DNA of 64,000 bases, from contig CAJKMG010000002.1 of assembly GCA_905200945.1 (NCBI GenBank), positions 260,712 through 324,711 on the forward strand, written 5' to 3'. Shown here one piece after another: positions 53,402 to 62,318 of this stretch. A model generated the notes under the pieces. It made no database searches. It was given only the letters and a program-made list of their open reading frames with translations, and was not told the DNA's origin. Every line of letters starts with the position of its first letter. The stretch's first letter is position 1. This DNA comes from an uncultured Akkermansia sp. Its GTDB lineage: Bacteria > Verrucomicrobiota > Verrucomicrobiia > Verrucomicrobiales > Akkermansiaceae. The translations under genes were made by a program, and so were the position numbers.

Positions 53402-54109
53402 ATGCAGCAGATTGTACGTGAACATCAGGCCTATCCGCCGAAAATCGTTGCGTCCGTTACCTCGTGGGAGCTATGGAAAACGCTGAAAGGAAAAGATTTA
53501 ACAGACCAGTGCGATCTAGTGGAACTGCGCGTGGATGCCCTTCCCCCGGAACTCACGACTGAACAGGTTATGGAGTTCCGGCCGGAGATGCCCCTGCTGG
53601 TCACCGTGCGCTGCCATGAGGAAGGAGGGCTGCGCAGCATCCCGGAAGAAGAGCGCTTTGCCCTGCTCCGGGCCTATATGCCGTATGCCGCCGCCATGGA
53701 CATTGAAATCAAGGCCATGCGCCACGCCAGGGAACTGGTTATGGAAGCGCGGGAGCGGGATGTCATCATCATCGGCTCCACCCATGATTTCCAAATCACT
53801 CCGGGTGTGGATTACCTGCGCGAACAGGAAAAAAAGGCGCGCTCCTACAAGGCGGATATCGTCAAATTTGCATTCACGCCCTGCCTGGCCTCGGACATCC
53901 AGACAGGAGTACAGCTTTTCACCAAGCCCAAGGGGCCGATCGCCGTCATGGGAATGGGGCCCATGGGACCCGTCTCCCGCCTGCTTTACTCTCAACTGGG
54001 TTCCTGCCTGGTATATGGCTACCTGGGAGAAGAGGAAACGGCCCCCGGGCAATGGCACGTCTCACTCATTAAGGAAACCCTCCGCCGCCTCGACCCCATC
54101 CTCCGCTGA
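53402..54109 (+). CDS. aroD: Type I 3-dehydroquinate dehydratase
   Basis: Third step of the shikimate pathway, feeding chorismate to the trp operon and to MenA-dependent menaquinone synthesis. It has 235 residues, with DLVELRVDAL (substrate-binding Glu/Arg), the catalytic His in IIGSTHDF and the Schiff-base Lys in DIVKFAFTP. MGPMGPVSRLLYSQLGS near the end is the family phosphate/lid region. It is followed 19 bp later by menA on the same strand. A promoter-like pair sits so close to the ATG that the message may be leaderless. Confidence 0.96.
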   Translation: MQQIVREHQAYPPKIVASVTSWELWKTLKGKDLTDQCDLVELRVDALPPELTTEQVMEFRPEMPLLVTVRCHEEGGLRSIPEEERFALLRAYMPYAAAMDIEIKAMRHARELVMEARERDVIIIGSTHDFQITPGVDYLREQEKKARSYKADIVKFAFTPCLASDIQTGVQLFTKPKGPIAVMGMGPMGPVSRLLYSQLGSCLVYGYLGEEETAPGQWHVSLIKETLRRLDPILR

Positions 54110-54128
54110 TTACGGAGCCTTCCCTCAC

Positions 54129-55055
54129 ATGAATATCATTACTTCCGCCTTTCTGGCGGCACGCCCCAAGACGCTCACCGCCTCCCTGATTCCGGTATGG
54201 GCAGGCTGCATGGTGGTGCAGAAACTGACCGGCAGCTGGAATGCGCCCCTGGCCCTCCTGACACTGACTTCCTGCCTGTGCCTCCAGATTGCCTGCAATT
54301 TTTTCAATGACGCCATTGACCATGCCAAGCACGCCGATACGGAACGGCGAACCGGGCCCGTGCGCATGACGGCCAGCGGAGCCCTCTCCCACGGAACAGT
54401 CATGCTCATCGGCCTCTTCTTCCTGCTGGGAGCGTGCCTTCTGGCCTTTCCCCTTATCGAACTGCGCGGCTGGCCCATCCTCGCCATCGGCGTCCCGTCC
54501 CTCTACTTCACCTATGGCTATACGGGAGGGCCGTGGCCGCTGGCCTACAAGGGCCTGGGGGAAATATTCGTCATCCTCTTCTTCGGACTGGTTGCCGTAC
54601 TGGGAACCATTCTGGTGCAGATAGGCACGGCGCCCGTCGTACCCGGCACGCTGGTGGAATCGCTTGCGGTGTACAATGCCGGTATCGTAACAGGCATTCA
54701 ATGCGGCCTCCTGTGCGCCGTCATGATATCCGTCAACAATATCCGCGACAGAAAGGAAGACCTCACTACGGGCAAGCGCACGCTGGCCGTGCGGCTGGGG
54801 GAAGGAAAGGCGCGCGCCATGGCCCAGTCTTTTATCCTGGCTGCCTACATCACGCTGCCCACATCCAGCCGGGCCCTTCACCTGAACCTGTCCCATACGT
54901 GGTGGATGTGGATACCCTCCATCCTCTTCGGCGGGTATCTGATGCTCCTAATCCGCAAAACGCCCGCGGACAGCCGCATGAACAGGGTACTGGCACTCTC
55001 CTCCCTCCATTTGCTCCTGTATCTGGCTACCTACACAATTCTTCCCACACGCTGA
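54129..55055 (+). CDS. menA: 1,4-dihydroxy-2-naphthoate prenyltransferase
   Basis: A 308-residue UbiA-superfamily membrane enzyme that attaches a polyprenyl chain to dihydroxynaphthoate in menaquinone synthesis. The first Asp-rich motif is NFFNDAIDHAKHADTERR and the second is NNIRDRKEDLTTGKRTLAV; both are MenA-typical. About eight to nine membrane helices. It begins 19 bp after aroD and is probably co-transcribed with it. The frame is open upstream inside aroD, but the ATG at 54129 gives the normal N-terminus (AARPKTLTASLIPVWAG). Confidence 0.95.
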   Translation: MNIITSAFLAARPKTLTASLIPVWAGCMVVQKLTGSWNAPLALLTLTSCLCLQIACNFFNDAIDHAKHADTERRTGPVRMTASGALSHGTVMLIGLFFLLGACLLAFPLIELRGWPILAIGVPSLYFTYGYTGGPWPLAYKGLGEIFVILFFGLVAVLGTILVQIGTAPVVPGTLVESLAVYNAGIVTGIQCGLLCAVMISVNNIRDRKEDLTTGKRTLAVRLGEGKARAMAQSFILAAYITLPTSSRALHLNLSHTWWMWIPSILFGGYLMLLIRKTPADSRMNRVLALSSLHLLLYLATYTILPTR

Positions 55056-55075
55056 AAAACGCTTAACCCCGCCAG

Positions 55076-55089
55076 CGTAGTTAACTACG
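55076..55089. promoter_or_regulatory. 14-bp perfect palindrome before the lipoprotein gene
   Basis: cgtagttaactacg lies in the 40-bp gap between menA and the lipoprotein gene, 6 bp before the latter's ATG. It could be an operator or an mRNA hairpin. No regulator is known. Confidence 0.4.
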
Positions 55090-55095
55090 TTCATC

Positions 55096-55527
55096 ATGAA
55101 TCCGTTTCCATTCATTCCCGCTTTTCTTATTCTCCCAGTCCTTTTCTCCTGCACCCAAAAAAGCAATCTGGAAATCGCCACCGGCAAAGTGACGACCATC
55201 AAGCTGGGCAACGTGGTCCGCATCAAGGAAATCAACGTCCTTACCTCCACGGACGACGGCACCTTTGCCAACATGGCCGGAACGGCGGCGGAGGCCATGA
55301 CTCCCGGCATCATCGGCATGGGGACCTCAAAACTGGCTTCCGCCACAGGCTCCATCGTGGACGGCAGGGTGGAAGCCGTCAAAATGATCCGCGTGCGCGT
55401 CAAGCTCAAGGATACGAACGAACTTGTGGAAGTACAGCAGGAAGTAACGCCAAACTTCACCCTGAAAATAGGCCAGGAAGTCGTCATTACCCAGGGAAGC
55501 ACGCCCGGCAATGTCTGGCCCGATTAA
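55096..55527 (+). CDS. Small lipoprotein, SlyB-like in layout
   Basis: A 143-residue lipoprotein with signal ending VLFSC. A small beta domain (GKVTTIKLGNVVRIKEINVL) is followed by a Gly/Ala-rich stretch (MAGTAAEAMTPGIIGMG) that could be a glycine-zipper membrane segment. A C-terminal beta part has VRVKLKDTNELVEVQQEV and the tail LKIGQEVVIT. This layout resembles SlyB/Pcp outer-membrane lipoproteins, but I do not see enough for a firm assignment. It overlaps the next gene by 17 bp. Confidence 0.75.
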   Translation: MNPFPFIPAFLILPVLFSCTQKSNLEIATGKVTTIKLGNVVRIKEINVLTSTDDGTFANMAGTAAEAMTPGIIGMGTSKLASATGSIVDGRVEAVKMIRVRVKLKDTNELVEVQQEVTPNFTLKIGQEVVITQGSTPGNVWPD

Positions 55528-56014
55528 CGGATATATGAACCACGCCGCGGCACCAGCCCCGCCGCCCCGGGGCCTCCTGATTAAGAGCACGGGCCTCCTG
55601 ACGGCCGTCTCCCCCCTCTGCACATGGCTCCTTTGGGACACCCTCCCTGCCGCCGCATTGCTGGCCCCCCTGTTTCTCGTTTCCATATTCGCAGGAACGG
55701 CACGGGCCATGAAAAAAAACATCCATGAAACATTCCTGCCGGTACTTCCGGCGGTATGGCTCACCCTGGCCGCAGGGCTGGCCTTCACAGCCGTCAGCCT
55801 GTTTTCCCAGGCGGCCTTCATCTGGCTTCCCCAGATACTGGCAGGAACGGCAGCCATGCCGCACGCATGGCTCATCCCGCTGGGGCATCTGAATCTGCTG
55901 GCCATCCTGAGCTCCCTTCTCCTGCTGACCCTGGCGGCGGCTTATGCATGCCTGCTCTGCATCGGGAAGAAAACCACCCGACCGGCTGCTGGAAAAACGC
56001 AAGCCACAGCCTGA
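55511..56014 (+). CDS. Small inner-membrane protein of unknown function
   Basis: A 167-residue protein with four predicted membrane helices and short loops, ending in a basic cytoplasmic tail (GKKTTRPAAGKTQATA). No motif is recognised. The ATG at 55511 overlaps the lipoprotein stop, which suggests coupling; the ATG at 55535 (MNHAAAPAPP) is an alternative. It is the last gene of the aroD-menA run. Confidence 0.65.
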   Translation: MSGPINGYMNHAAAPAPPPRGLLIKSTGLLTAVSPLCTWLLWDTLPAAALLAPLFLVSIFAGTARAMKKNIHETFLPVLPAVWLTLAAGLAFTAVSLFSQAAFIWLPQILAGTAAMPHAWLIPLGHLNLLAILSSLLLLTLAAAYACLLCIGKKTTRPAAGKTQATA

Positions 56015-56070
56015 ACCCTGCCTTTCCCGGCGGAACAACGCACCCCCGCCTATAAGGGAATGAAAATCCC

Positions 56071-56916
56071 TCAGCTCTCCCGCATCAGCCGGAACACGTC
56101 TTCCGGTCGCATCCCGGCGGCACGCATTTCCTGAAGGCTCAGGCTCCTGTCCCTCTTGGCAAGCCGCTTGCCGGAAGCATCCTTCACCAGCCGGTGATGA
56201 TACCACTGCGGAACAGGAAGCCCCAACAGGGCCTGGAGCGTCCGGTGGATGCCCGTCACAGGGAATAAATCCTCACCACGGCTTACATGGGTAACTCCCT
56301 GGGCGGCGTCGTCCACAACCACGGCAATATGGTAGCTGGCGGCGCAGTCCTTGCGGCCCAGAATCACATCCCCCAGTTCTTCCGGACGGCAGACCTGATC
56401 TCCGAACCGCATGTCCCTCCATAGCAGGGGACCGGTAATCCGCGCCGCAGCACGGCAATCCAGCCGCCAGGAAAAAGGTTTGCCGGATTTGAGAAGCTCT
56501 TTCCTGCGCCCCTTGTCAAGCAGCCGGCAAGTTCCCGGATATACGTCCACGCAGCCCCCCTGCGGCGCCCCACCCATGGCGGCCACCTCCTCCGCAATCT
56601 CCCGGCGCGTACAGAAACAGGGGTACAGCACGCCCCGGTCCTTCAGCGTCTGAAGAGCGTGTTCATAAGCGCTGAAGCGTGAAGACTGAACCATCATGGG
56701 ACCGTCAAAGCGGATGCCCAGCCACTCCAGATCTTTCAATATGCCCTGAACAAACTCCGGACGGCACCGCGTCTGGTCGATATCTTCCATCCTCAGCACG
56801 CACTTCCCGGAAAAACGGTTCGCCAGGGAACGGGCTTCCCACGCCGCCAAGGCGTGCCCCAGATGGAGATTGCCTGTAGGGCTGGGAGCAAACCGTGTTA
56901 TTATAGGGGAATCCAT
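56071..56916 (-). CDS. gluQ: Glutamyl-Q tRNA(Asp) synthetase
   Basis: A truncated class I synthetase that puts glutamate on queuosine of tRNA-Asp. It has 281 residues, about half a GluRS. The HIGH motif region is RFAPSPTGNLHLGHALAAW and the KMSKS-like motif is GKRLAKRD. The zinc site matches the GluQ family: Cys-x-Cys in YPCFCTRR, then Tyr and Cys in CVDVYPGTCR. The anticodon-binding half of GluRS is absent, as expected. I use the ATG at 56916; a TTG five codons earlier is not needed. Confidence 0.93.
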   Translation of the reverse strand: MDSPIITRFAPSPTGNLHLGHALAAWEARSLANRFSGKCVLRMEDIDQTRCRPEFVQGILKDLEWLGIRFDGPMMVQSSRFSAYEHALQTLKDRGVLYPCFCTRREIAEEVAAMGGAPQGGCVDVYPGTCRLLDKGRRKELLKSGKPFSWRLDCRAAARITGPLLWRDMRFGDQVCRPEELGDVILGRKDCAASYHIAVVVDDAAQGVTHVSRGEDLFPVTGIHRTLQALLGLPVPQWYHHRLVKDASGKRLAKRDRSLSLQEMRAAGMRPEDVFRLMRES

Positions 56917-57047
56917 GCGGCGCACCAACAATAAAAAAGCGCAGGAACCTTTTCAAACCCTTTCCGGAAAATTATTGCGGCTTGACAGACAGAGGCCGGG
57001 AAAGTAGGAGAGTTGAACCCTTTCCCCGCTTCTTCAACTTCCAAGCC

Positions 57048-58922
57048 ATGCTTTCTCTTCTCAACATTAACTCCGCCTCCGTCATAGGCTGGATGGAATC
57101 AGCAGCAACCCAGCAATGGATTGTAGGCATTCTGCTGGTCCTGTTATTCATCTGCTTCATCAAGGAATGGATGCCCGTGGAAATCACGGCCCTGACAGGC
57201 ACCGCCGTCCTCATGCTTACGGGAATTCTGAGCACGCGTGATGTGCTGTCCAGCTTTGCCAACAGCGGACCGCTGACAGTAGTGTGCATGTTCATTCTGA
57301 GCGCTTCCCTGGAAAGAACGGGATTAATAGGAGACCTTTCCAAACTGTTCAACAAGGTAGCCAAGGGGAGGGAACTGACCGCCCTGCTGGTCATTACGCT
57401 GGGAGCGTTCATGGTTTCCCCCTTCGTCAACAACACCCCGGTGGTCGTCATCCTGATGCCCATCGTGCTGGCCTTCTGCAGGGATCATAACATCGCGGCC
57501 TCCAAGCTGCTCATCCCCCTCTCCTACGCCACCATTCTGGGAGGCACCTGCTCCGTGGTCGGAACATCCACCAACGTAGTTGTGCTCGGCCAGGTGCAGA
57601 AACTGGGTTATGACGGCATCCAGATGTTCACGGTAACGCCCATGGGCCTGATTTATGCGGCGGCGGGCCTGCTCTACCTCTGGACATTAGGCCGCAAATG
57701 GCTTCCATCCCGCCCCACTTTGTCCACCATGCTTCCGGGCGGCATCCAGCGCGATTTCCTGCTCCAGGTCAGAATTCCCGCGGATTCCCCCCACATCGGC
57801 ACCACTCCCATCAACCTGATGCAAACCGAGTTGCTGGGCACCAAAATCGTGGAAGTGCGCCGCAGGGGATTTTCCATGCAGGAGGAACTGCAGCACATCA
57901 ACCTGGAAGAGGGAGACCGCATTCTTTTCCTGTGCAACGCCAGAAAAGTCAACCAGGTGCGGGAAGCCAAAGGCGTGGATCTGGGCTGGGATGACAGCCG
58001 CGGGCTGGAAACGCTGGAACAGCGCGATGTGCAAATCGTGGAAGGCATGATCGCCAACAATTCCGAATTCGCCGGGCTGTCCCTGTCCGAACTCAAGCTG
58101 CGCCAGAGATTCAACATCTTCGTGCTCGCCATCCACAGGCAGGGCAAAAACATCACGGACATGGGGCCGAACACCAAGCTGGCGGCAGGGGACACGCTTC
58201 TTCTGGAAGGACCGCAGGAAGGAATGAACCGCATCCTGACCAAGCAGCGCATCATCCCCCTGAGTCAGCGCCCCGCGGAAGCGCACAACCGCAGCAAACA
58301 GGGCTGGGCCATCCTGGCCATGGGGCTGTTCATTTTTATCGGCCTGCTGGGCTCCTTTGAGCAATACGGGGAATTCTTCAAATTCTTCGCGCGCTTCAAT
58401 CCCTTCTATCTCGCCTACATTGGGGCTCTCATCGTCATCATCTCCGGCTGCATCAAGCCGAAGGAAGCCTACCAGGCGGTGGACTGGGGCATTATTTTCC
58501 TGATTCTGGGAATGCTGTGCGTGGGAGAAGCCATGAGCAAAACCGGGCTTGCCAAAGCTATTGCTTTCGGCGTAGTGGATAATATAGGCCCGTTGGGGTG
58601 CCTGGTCGCCATCTCCGGCCTGTACCTGATCTGCTCTATCCTGACGGAGATGATCTCCAACAATGCCGTAGCGGCCGTCATGGGGCCTCTGGCTTATGAA
58701 ATGGCCCTGCAATTCGACGCCAACCCCATTCCCTTCATTCTGGCTGTCATGTTCGGCGCCAGCGCCAGCTTCTCCACCCCCATCGGCTACCAGACCAACA
58801 CTTACGTGTACAATGCGGGCGGTTACAAATTTAAGGACTTCGTCAAAGTGGGACTCCCCCTCAACCTGCTCCTCTGGGTCATTTTTACCTGCGCCATCGG
58901 CTGGTTGTATCCGCTCAAGTAG
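57048..58922 (+). CDS. SLC13/DASS-type anion transporter with two RCK-C (TrkA-C) regions
   Basis: A 624-residue protein with about 11 membrane helices. The first half has FVNNTPVVVILMPIVLAF and GGTCSVVGTSTNVV; the second half has EMISNNAVAAVMGPLAYEMA and FSTPIGYQTNTYVYNAGGY. These are the paired SNT/NNT-type substrate and sodium motifs of the DASS fold. Residues about 210-425 are cytoplasmic and contain two TrkA-C-like modules (LEEGDRILFLCNARKV; LAAGDTLLLEGPQEG). The substrate is probably sulfate or a dicarboxylate with Na+. Monocistronic. Confidence 0.9.
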   Translation: MLSLLNINSASVIGWMESAATQQWIVGILLVLLFICFIKEWMPVEITALTGTAVLMLTGILSTRDVLSSFANSGPLTVVCMFILSASLERTGLIGDLSKLFNKVAKGRELTALLVITLGAFMVSPFVNNTPVVVILMPIVLAFCRDHNIAASKLLIPLSYATILGGTCSVVGTSTNVVVLGQVQKLGYDGIQMFTVTPMGLIYAAAGLLYLWTLGRKWLPSRPTLSTMLPGGIQRDFLLQVRIPADSPHIGTTPINLMQTELLGTKIVEVRRRGFSMQEELQHINLEEGDRILFLCNARKVNQVREAKGVDLGWDDSRGLETLEQRDVQIVEGMIANNSEFAGLSLSELKLRQRFNIFVLAIHRQGKNITDMGPNTKLAAGDTLLLEGPQEGMNRILTKQRIIPLSQRPAEAHNRSKQGWAILAMGLFIFIGLLGSFEQYGEFFKFFARFNPFYLAYIGALIVIISGCIKPKEAYQAVDWGIIFLILGMLCVGEAMSKTGLAKAIAFGVVDNIGPLGCLVAISGLYLICSILTEMISNNAVAAVMGPLAYEMALQFDANPIPFILAVMFGASASFSTPIGYQTNTYVYNAGGYKFKDFVKVGLPLNLLLWVIFTCAIGWLYPLK

Positions 58923-59437
58923 AGCGATAATAGCTTTGGAAGGCCCGGTCAACGGAAAGGAAACCCAAGCGTCCGGTCAAAGGCGCCATCATTCCCACGG
59001 GAACAAAAAACAATATCCCTGTTTCGTCTAAAAGCAGGGCTCTTCTTTTACATTATCCTTCTCCTTAAGAAGAGAACAACGGGAAACAGTAGTTTCATCC
59101 ATCCACGTTCAACTGACAGTCAAACATTTTAGTCAAAAAGGCAATTAACGGATACAAGGAAACGGGGCACTATCTGACCTACCGGGACACCTCTTCCGAG
59201 GTTCTTTGCCTAGAGGATAATTTCAACATTGAATTATTCAAAGAGCCTATGAGTATCCTGCCCGTCAAGAATTCCGGCCCGCCTTTCTTCACGCAAGCTT
59301 AAGCGGAGGAAAGGAAATCACATATCATCCAAATATGGGAAGAGAGCCAATTCCAAATGTTTCGGAACCGGAGCAGCCATTCCGGATGCCATGAGACTGG
59401 GAGAAAAACGCAATTCCCCCAGTAAACACGCAAAACC
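58923..59437. other. Long intergenic region with a possible gene remnant
   Basis: About 515 bp between the convergent transporter and gmk genes. A plus-strand reading frame of about 60 codons (roughly 59116-59301) has a protein-like composition (GHYLTYRDTSSEVLCLEDNF, then ELFKEPMSILPVKN). It lacks a start codon at its 5' end and ends with TAA. It may be the tail of a decayed gene or chance. Nothing else was recognised. Confidence 0.4.
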
Positions 59438-60043
59438 TTAGTCCCGCATCAGCCCCACCCGCATGGACTGGCATTTGAGCAGGGCGCAAAAGGAAGCATA
59501 ATCCGTCTCGCGGTCGGAGGAAACCAGGCAGTACCGGTACTGCGGCAGGCAGGCGTCTTCCTGTTCCGCATTGCGAAGACGCAGGGCAATGGTTTCAGCG
59601 CCATCCGTCTGCCGTCCGCAAAGGCGGTTTTTAAGCTCCGCCTGCGGCACATAAATGTAAACGTCCGCATAGCAGAGGGGTAGAATGCCCTCCCGGCAGG
59701 AACGGACTTGCCCAGCCCCCTGCACGTCAATATCCATCACCACGTTTTTCCCCTGTTCCAGAAGAGTCAAAATATCCGCTTTCAGCGTACCGTAGCGGTT
59801 GCCGTGCACCTCCGCATATTCCAGAAAGTCCCCCCGCTCCACCCTGGCGTCAAATTCGGCGGGAGTCAGGAAATGGTAATCTACTCCATTGACTTCCCCG
59901 GGTCTGGGCTGGCGCGTCGTGCAGGAAATACTGTACACGCACAGACCGTTTTCCGTCGCGCGGCGGCACAACGTCGTCTTCCCGGAACCGGAAGGTCCGG
60001 ATACCACCAGCAACGTTCCCAATGGCTGTTTCATGGCTGTCAT
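59438..60043 (-). CDS. gmk: Guanylate kinase
   Basis: Phosphorylates GMP to GDP. It has 201 residues, with P-loop SGPSGSGKTTLCRR near the start, the GMP-binding SISCTTRQPRPGEVNGVDYHF and the acidic VVMDIDVQGAGQV. The LID-type RNRLCGR/TDGAETIALRLRNA region is present. The ATG at 60043 overlaps the yicC stop by 4 bp (ATGA), so the pair is translationally coupled. yicC-gmk adjacency is common in bacteria. Confidence 0.96.
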   Translation of the reverse strand: MTAMKQPLGTLLVVSGPSGSGKTTLCRRATENGLCVYSISCTTRQPRPGEVNGVDYHFLTPAEFDARVERGDFLEYAEVHGNRYGTLKADILTLLEQGKNVVMDIDVQGAGQVRSCREGILPLCYADVYIYVPQAELKNRLCGRQTDGAETIALRLRNAEQEDACLPQYRYCLVSSDRETDYASFCALLKCQSMRVGLMRD

Positions 60044-60915
60044 TCGATGTTCTGAACTTGTTCCCTGATTTTTTCCAGCTCCGTCTTGGCGGCCACAACC
60101 AGATGGGCCAGCATGGAATCGTTCGCCTTGGAGCCGATGGTGTTGAATTCCCGGAAGATTTCCTGGCAGAGGAAATCCAGAGGCCTGCCCGCGGGAGCGG
60201 AAGAACCGCACAAGGTGCGGAACTGGTCAAAATGGGAGGAAAGACGTGTAATTTCCTCGGAAATATCGCACTTGTCCGCAAACAGGGCCACCTCCCGGAT
60301 GATGCGTTCATCGTCTGCGGAAACGGACAAGTCGGCATCCGCCAGGCGCTTGAGCATGGCCTCCCGGAGCCTGACAGGCACGGAAGGTGCATGTTCTGCG
60401 ATACGGAGGCGGAATTGTTCCAGGACATCCAGCTTGCCAAGAACGTCCGCTTTCAGGTTGGCGCCTTCCGCCGCGCGCATGGAGATAAAATCCTCCAGGG
60501 CGGCTTTGAGAGCCTTTTCCACCACCGGCCACGCTTCTTCAGGAGAAAGGGGCGCTTCCGCCGCAGTAGTAACGATATCCAGCCTCAGCAGGTCGGACAC
60601 CTGGAGGGTCAGCGGTTGACCTGTCAGGCCAGACGCACGGTTCAACAGCTCCGCCAGGGAAGCCAGTTTTTTCTCATCAAGCTGGAGGGAGCCGTCCGCT
60701 TCCTCCAGACGCTCCACGGAAATGGAGACGCCTACGCGGCCGCGGGAAACGGCCCCCTGCACGATGGGGCGCACGGAGGCGTCCCATTCCGCACAGCCGC
60801 GCGGCACGTTGACGGCGATTTCCGTTTGTTTGCGGTTAACGCCTGATATTTCAACAAGAATATTGTAACGGTCTGTCTGGGCAGCGGCTCTGCCGAAGCC
60901 GGTCATGCTGTTCAT
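60040..60915 (-). CDS. yicC: YicC-family endoribonuclease
   Basis: A 291-residue protein starting MNSMTGFGRA, the conserved YicC N-terminus. It has VNRKQTEIAVNVPR and SRGRVGVSISVE in the N-domain. The C-terminal DUF1732-like part has DISEEITRLSSHFDQF, GRPLDFLCQEIFREFNTIGSKAND. YicC proteins are implicated in RNA turnover and stationary-phase survival. The gene follows avtA by 20 bp and overlaps gmk, so avtA-yicC-gmk may form one transcript. Confidence 0.95.
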   Translation of the reverse strand: MNSMTGFGRAAAQTDRYNILVEISGVNRKQTEIAVNVPRGCAEWDASVRPIVQGAVSRGRVGVSISVERLEEADGSLQLDEKKLASLAELLNRASGLTGQPLTLQVSDLLRLDIVTTAAEAPLSPEEAWPVVEKALKAALEDFISMRAAEGANLKADVLGKLDVLEQFRLRIAEHAPSVPVRLREAMLKRLADADLSVSADDERIIREVALFADKCDISEEITRLSSHFDQFRTLCGSSAPAGRPLDFLCQEIFREFNTIGSKANDSMLAHLVVAAKTELEKIREQVQNIE

Positions 60916-60935
60916 GGATACGGGTCAGGTTTGGA

Positions 60936-62210
60936 TTAAGAACGGGAGTAGGCCTTGCGCACTTCATCCGCCACGATGGAAAGCCCCTTGCGCAGGAGTT
61001 CCTCCGTCTGGGTGAAGCTGATACGGATGCATTCATGACGGTGCGGCCAGGGTTCCCCCTCCTCCGGAAGGGCGAAGAAAAAGTGATGGCCGGGATTTAC
61101 AAAACAGCCCCGGGACTTGCACCGTTCGTAAAGCTTCTGGCACGTGATGGGCAACCCCTCAAACCACAGCCACAGGAACATGGCGCCCTCACTCTTATGA
61201 ACGCGCCAGGGGATGGAGTCTCCGAAGAGTTCCGGCAGCAGGGACAGGGCGAATTCCGCCCGGCCGCGGTAAAACGGCGTAAGGGTCTCACGGCAGACTC
61301 TATCCAGAGTGCCGTCTTCCAGGTAAGGCGTCACCAGAGCCTGGCCCAGATTGTTCGGACACAGGGAGGATGTGGTCACCATGCTCACTACGGCACGAAT
61401 GATATCCGGGCGAGCAATGACAATGCCGGTGCGCGTGCCTGGCAACCCGATCTTGGACAGGCTCATGGTCAGAATCATGTTTTCATCCCAGGCCGGGGTT
61501 ACGGGCACAAAACAAATATTGGGCAGCGGAGGCCCGTAAGCATTGTCGATCATCAGGGGAACCCCGGCGCGGGAAGTCATTTCCCGCAAAAGCCCCAATT
61601 CTTCATCCGTCACCACGTTCCCGGTGGGATTCGTAGGCCGGGACATGCAGACGGCGGCCGTTTCCGGACGTATGTCCAGACGGTCAAAATCAATCACATA
61701 CTTGAACGTGTGCTCGTCCAGCATGCGTATGCCGGGCCGGATGCCCCGGAACATGACGCCGCCGCACAGGGATTGGGACTGGTATCCCACATAATCCGGG
61801 CACAGGGGAAAAAGGATTTCACGCATAGCGCCGTCCGGGCACGGACCCGCCAGCATGTTAAACAGGGTAAAGCAGGCCATCTGGCCGCCCTGGGTGATTG
61901 CCACATTTTCCGGCGTCAGGTTCCATCCGCAACGTTCATTGAGGAAATGCACCAGCGCACGGATGAAAGCGGGATCCCCGCCCGGATGGGCATAATGGCC
62001 CACCAGCACGTCAAATTTTCCATTCCGCACCAGTTCCTCCATGCTGCGGCGCCAAAGTTCCGTCACCTCAGGAATAACGGCGGGGCTCCCGCCGTTCAAC
62101 TGGCACAGGCCTGCGTCTCCCGAATGAAGGGCCTTAAACAAATCCTCCATCAAATCATCAATACCCGTTCTGGCCGTCAGATGGCCTCCGATCTCCGATA
62201 ATTGCATCAT
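60936..62210 (-). CDS. avtA: Valine-pyruvate transaminase (AvtA type)
   Basis: A 424-residue fold-type I PLP aminotransferase. The start MMQLSEIGGHLTARTGIDDLMEDL and LNGGSPAVIPEV match AvtA. Substrate/PLP residues include SRPTNPTGNV, DNAYGPPLPN and the PLP-binding Lys in SLSKIGLPGTRTG, and the C-terminal ECIRISFTQ (Arg). It links valine, alanine and pyruvate pools. It is the first gene of the avtA-yicC-gmk run. Confidence 0.93.
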   Translation of the reverse strand: MMQLSEIGGHLTARTGIDDLMEDLFKALHSGDAGLCQLNGGSPAVIPEVTELWRRSMEELVRNGKFDVLVGHYAHPGGDPAFIRALVHFLNERCGWNLTPENVAITQGGQMACFTLFNMLAGPCPDGAMREILFPLCPDYVGYQSQSLCGGVMFRGIRPGIRMLDEHTFKYVIDFDRLDIRPETAAVCMSRPTNPTGNVVTDEELGLLREMTSRAGVPLMIDNAYGPPLPNICFVPVTPAWDENMILTMSLSKIGLPGTRTGIVIARPDIIRAVVSMVTTSSLCPNNLGQALVTPYLEDGTLDRVCRETLTPFYRGRAEFALSLLPELFGDSIPWRVHKSEGAMFLWLWFEGLPITCQKLYERCKSRGCFVNPGHHFFFALPEEGEPWPHRHECIRISFTQTEELLRKGLSIVADEVRKAYSRS

Positions 62211-62318
62211 GCCGCAGGCATTGTAGCCGCATACGCGTTTTATGCGAGAAAAATCATTGTCCCGCAGGGCGCATGAACGGTTTGACTTTCCCCTCCGTTA
62301 ATGTTCATAATCCCAGGC

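Noticed and set aside
53535..54128. Apparent extension of MenA by about 198 residues into aroD in another frame.
   Set aside because: The extra sequence is an out-of-frame reading of aroD. MenA has its normal N-terminus from the ATG at 54129.
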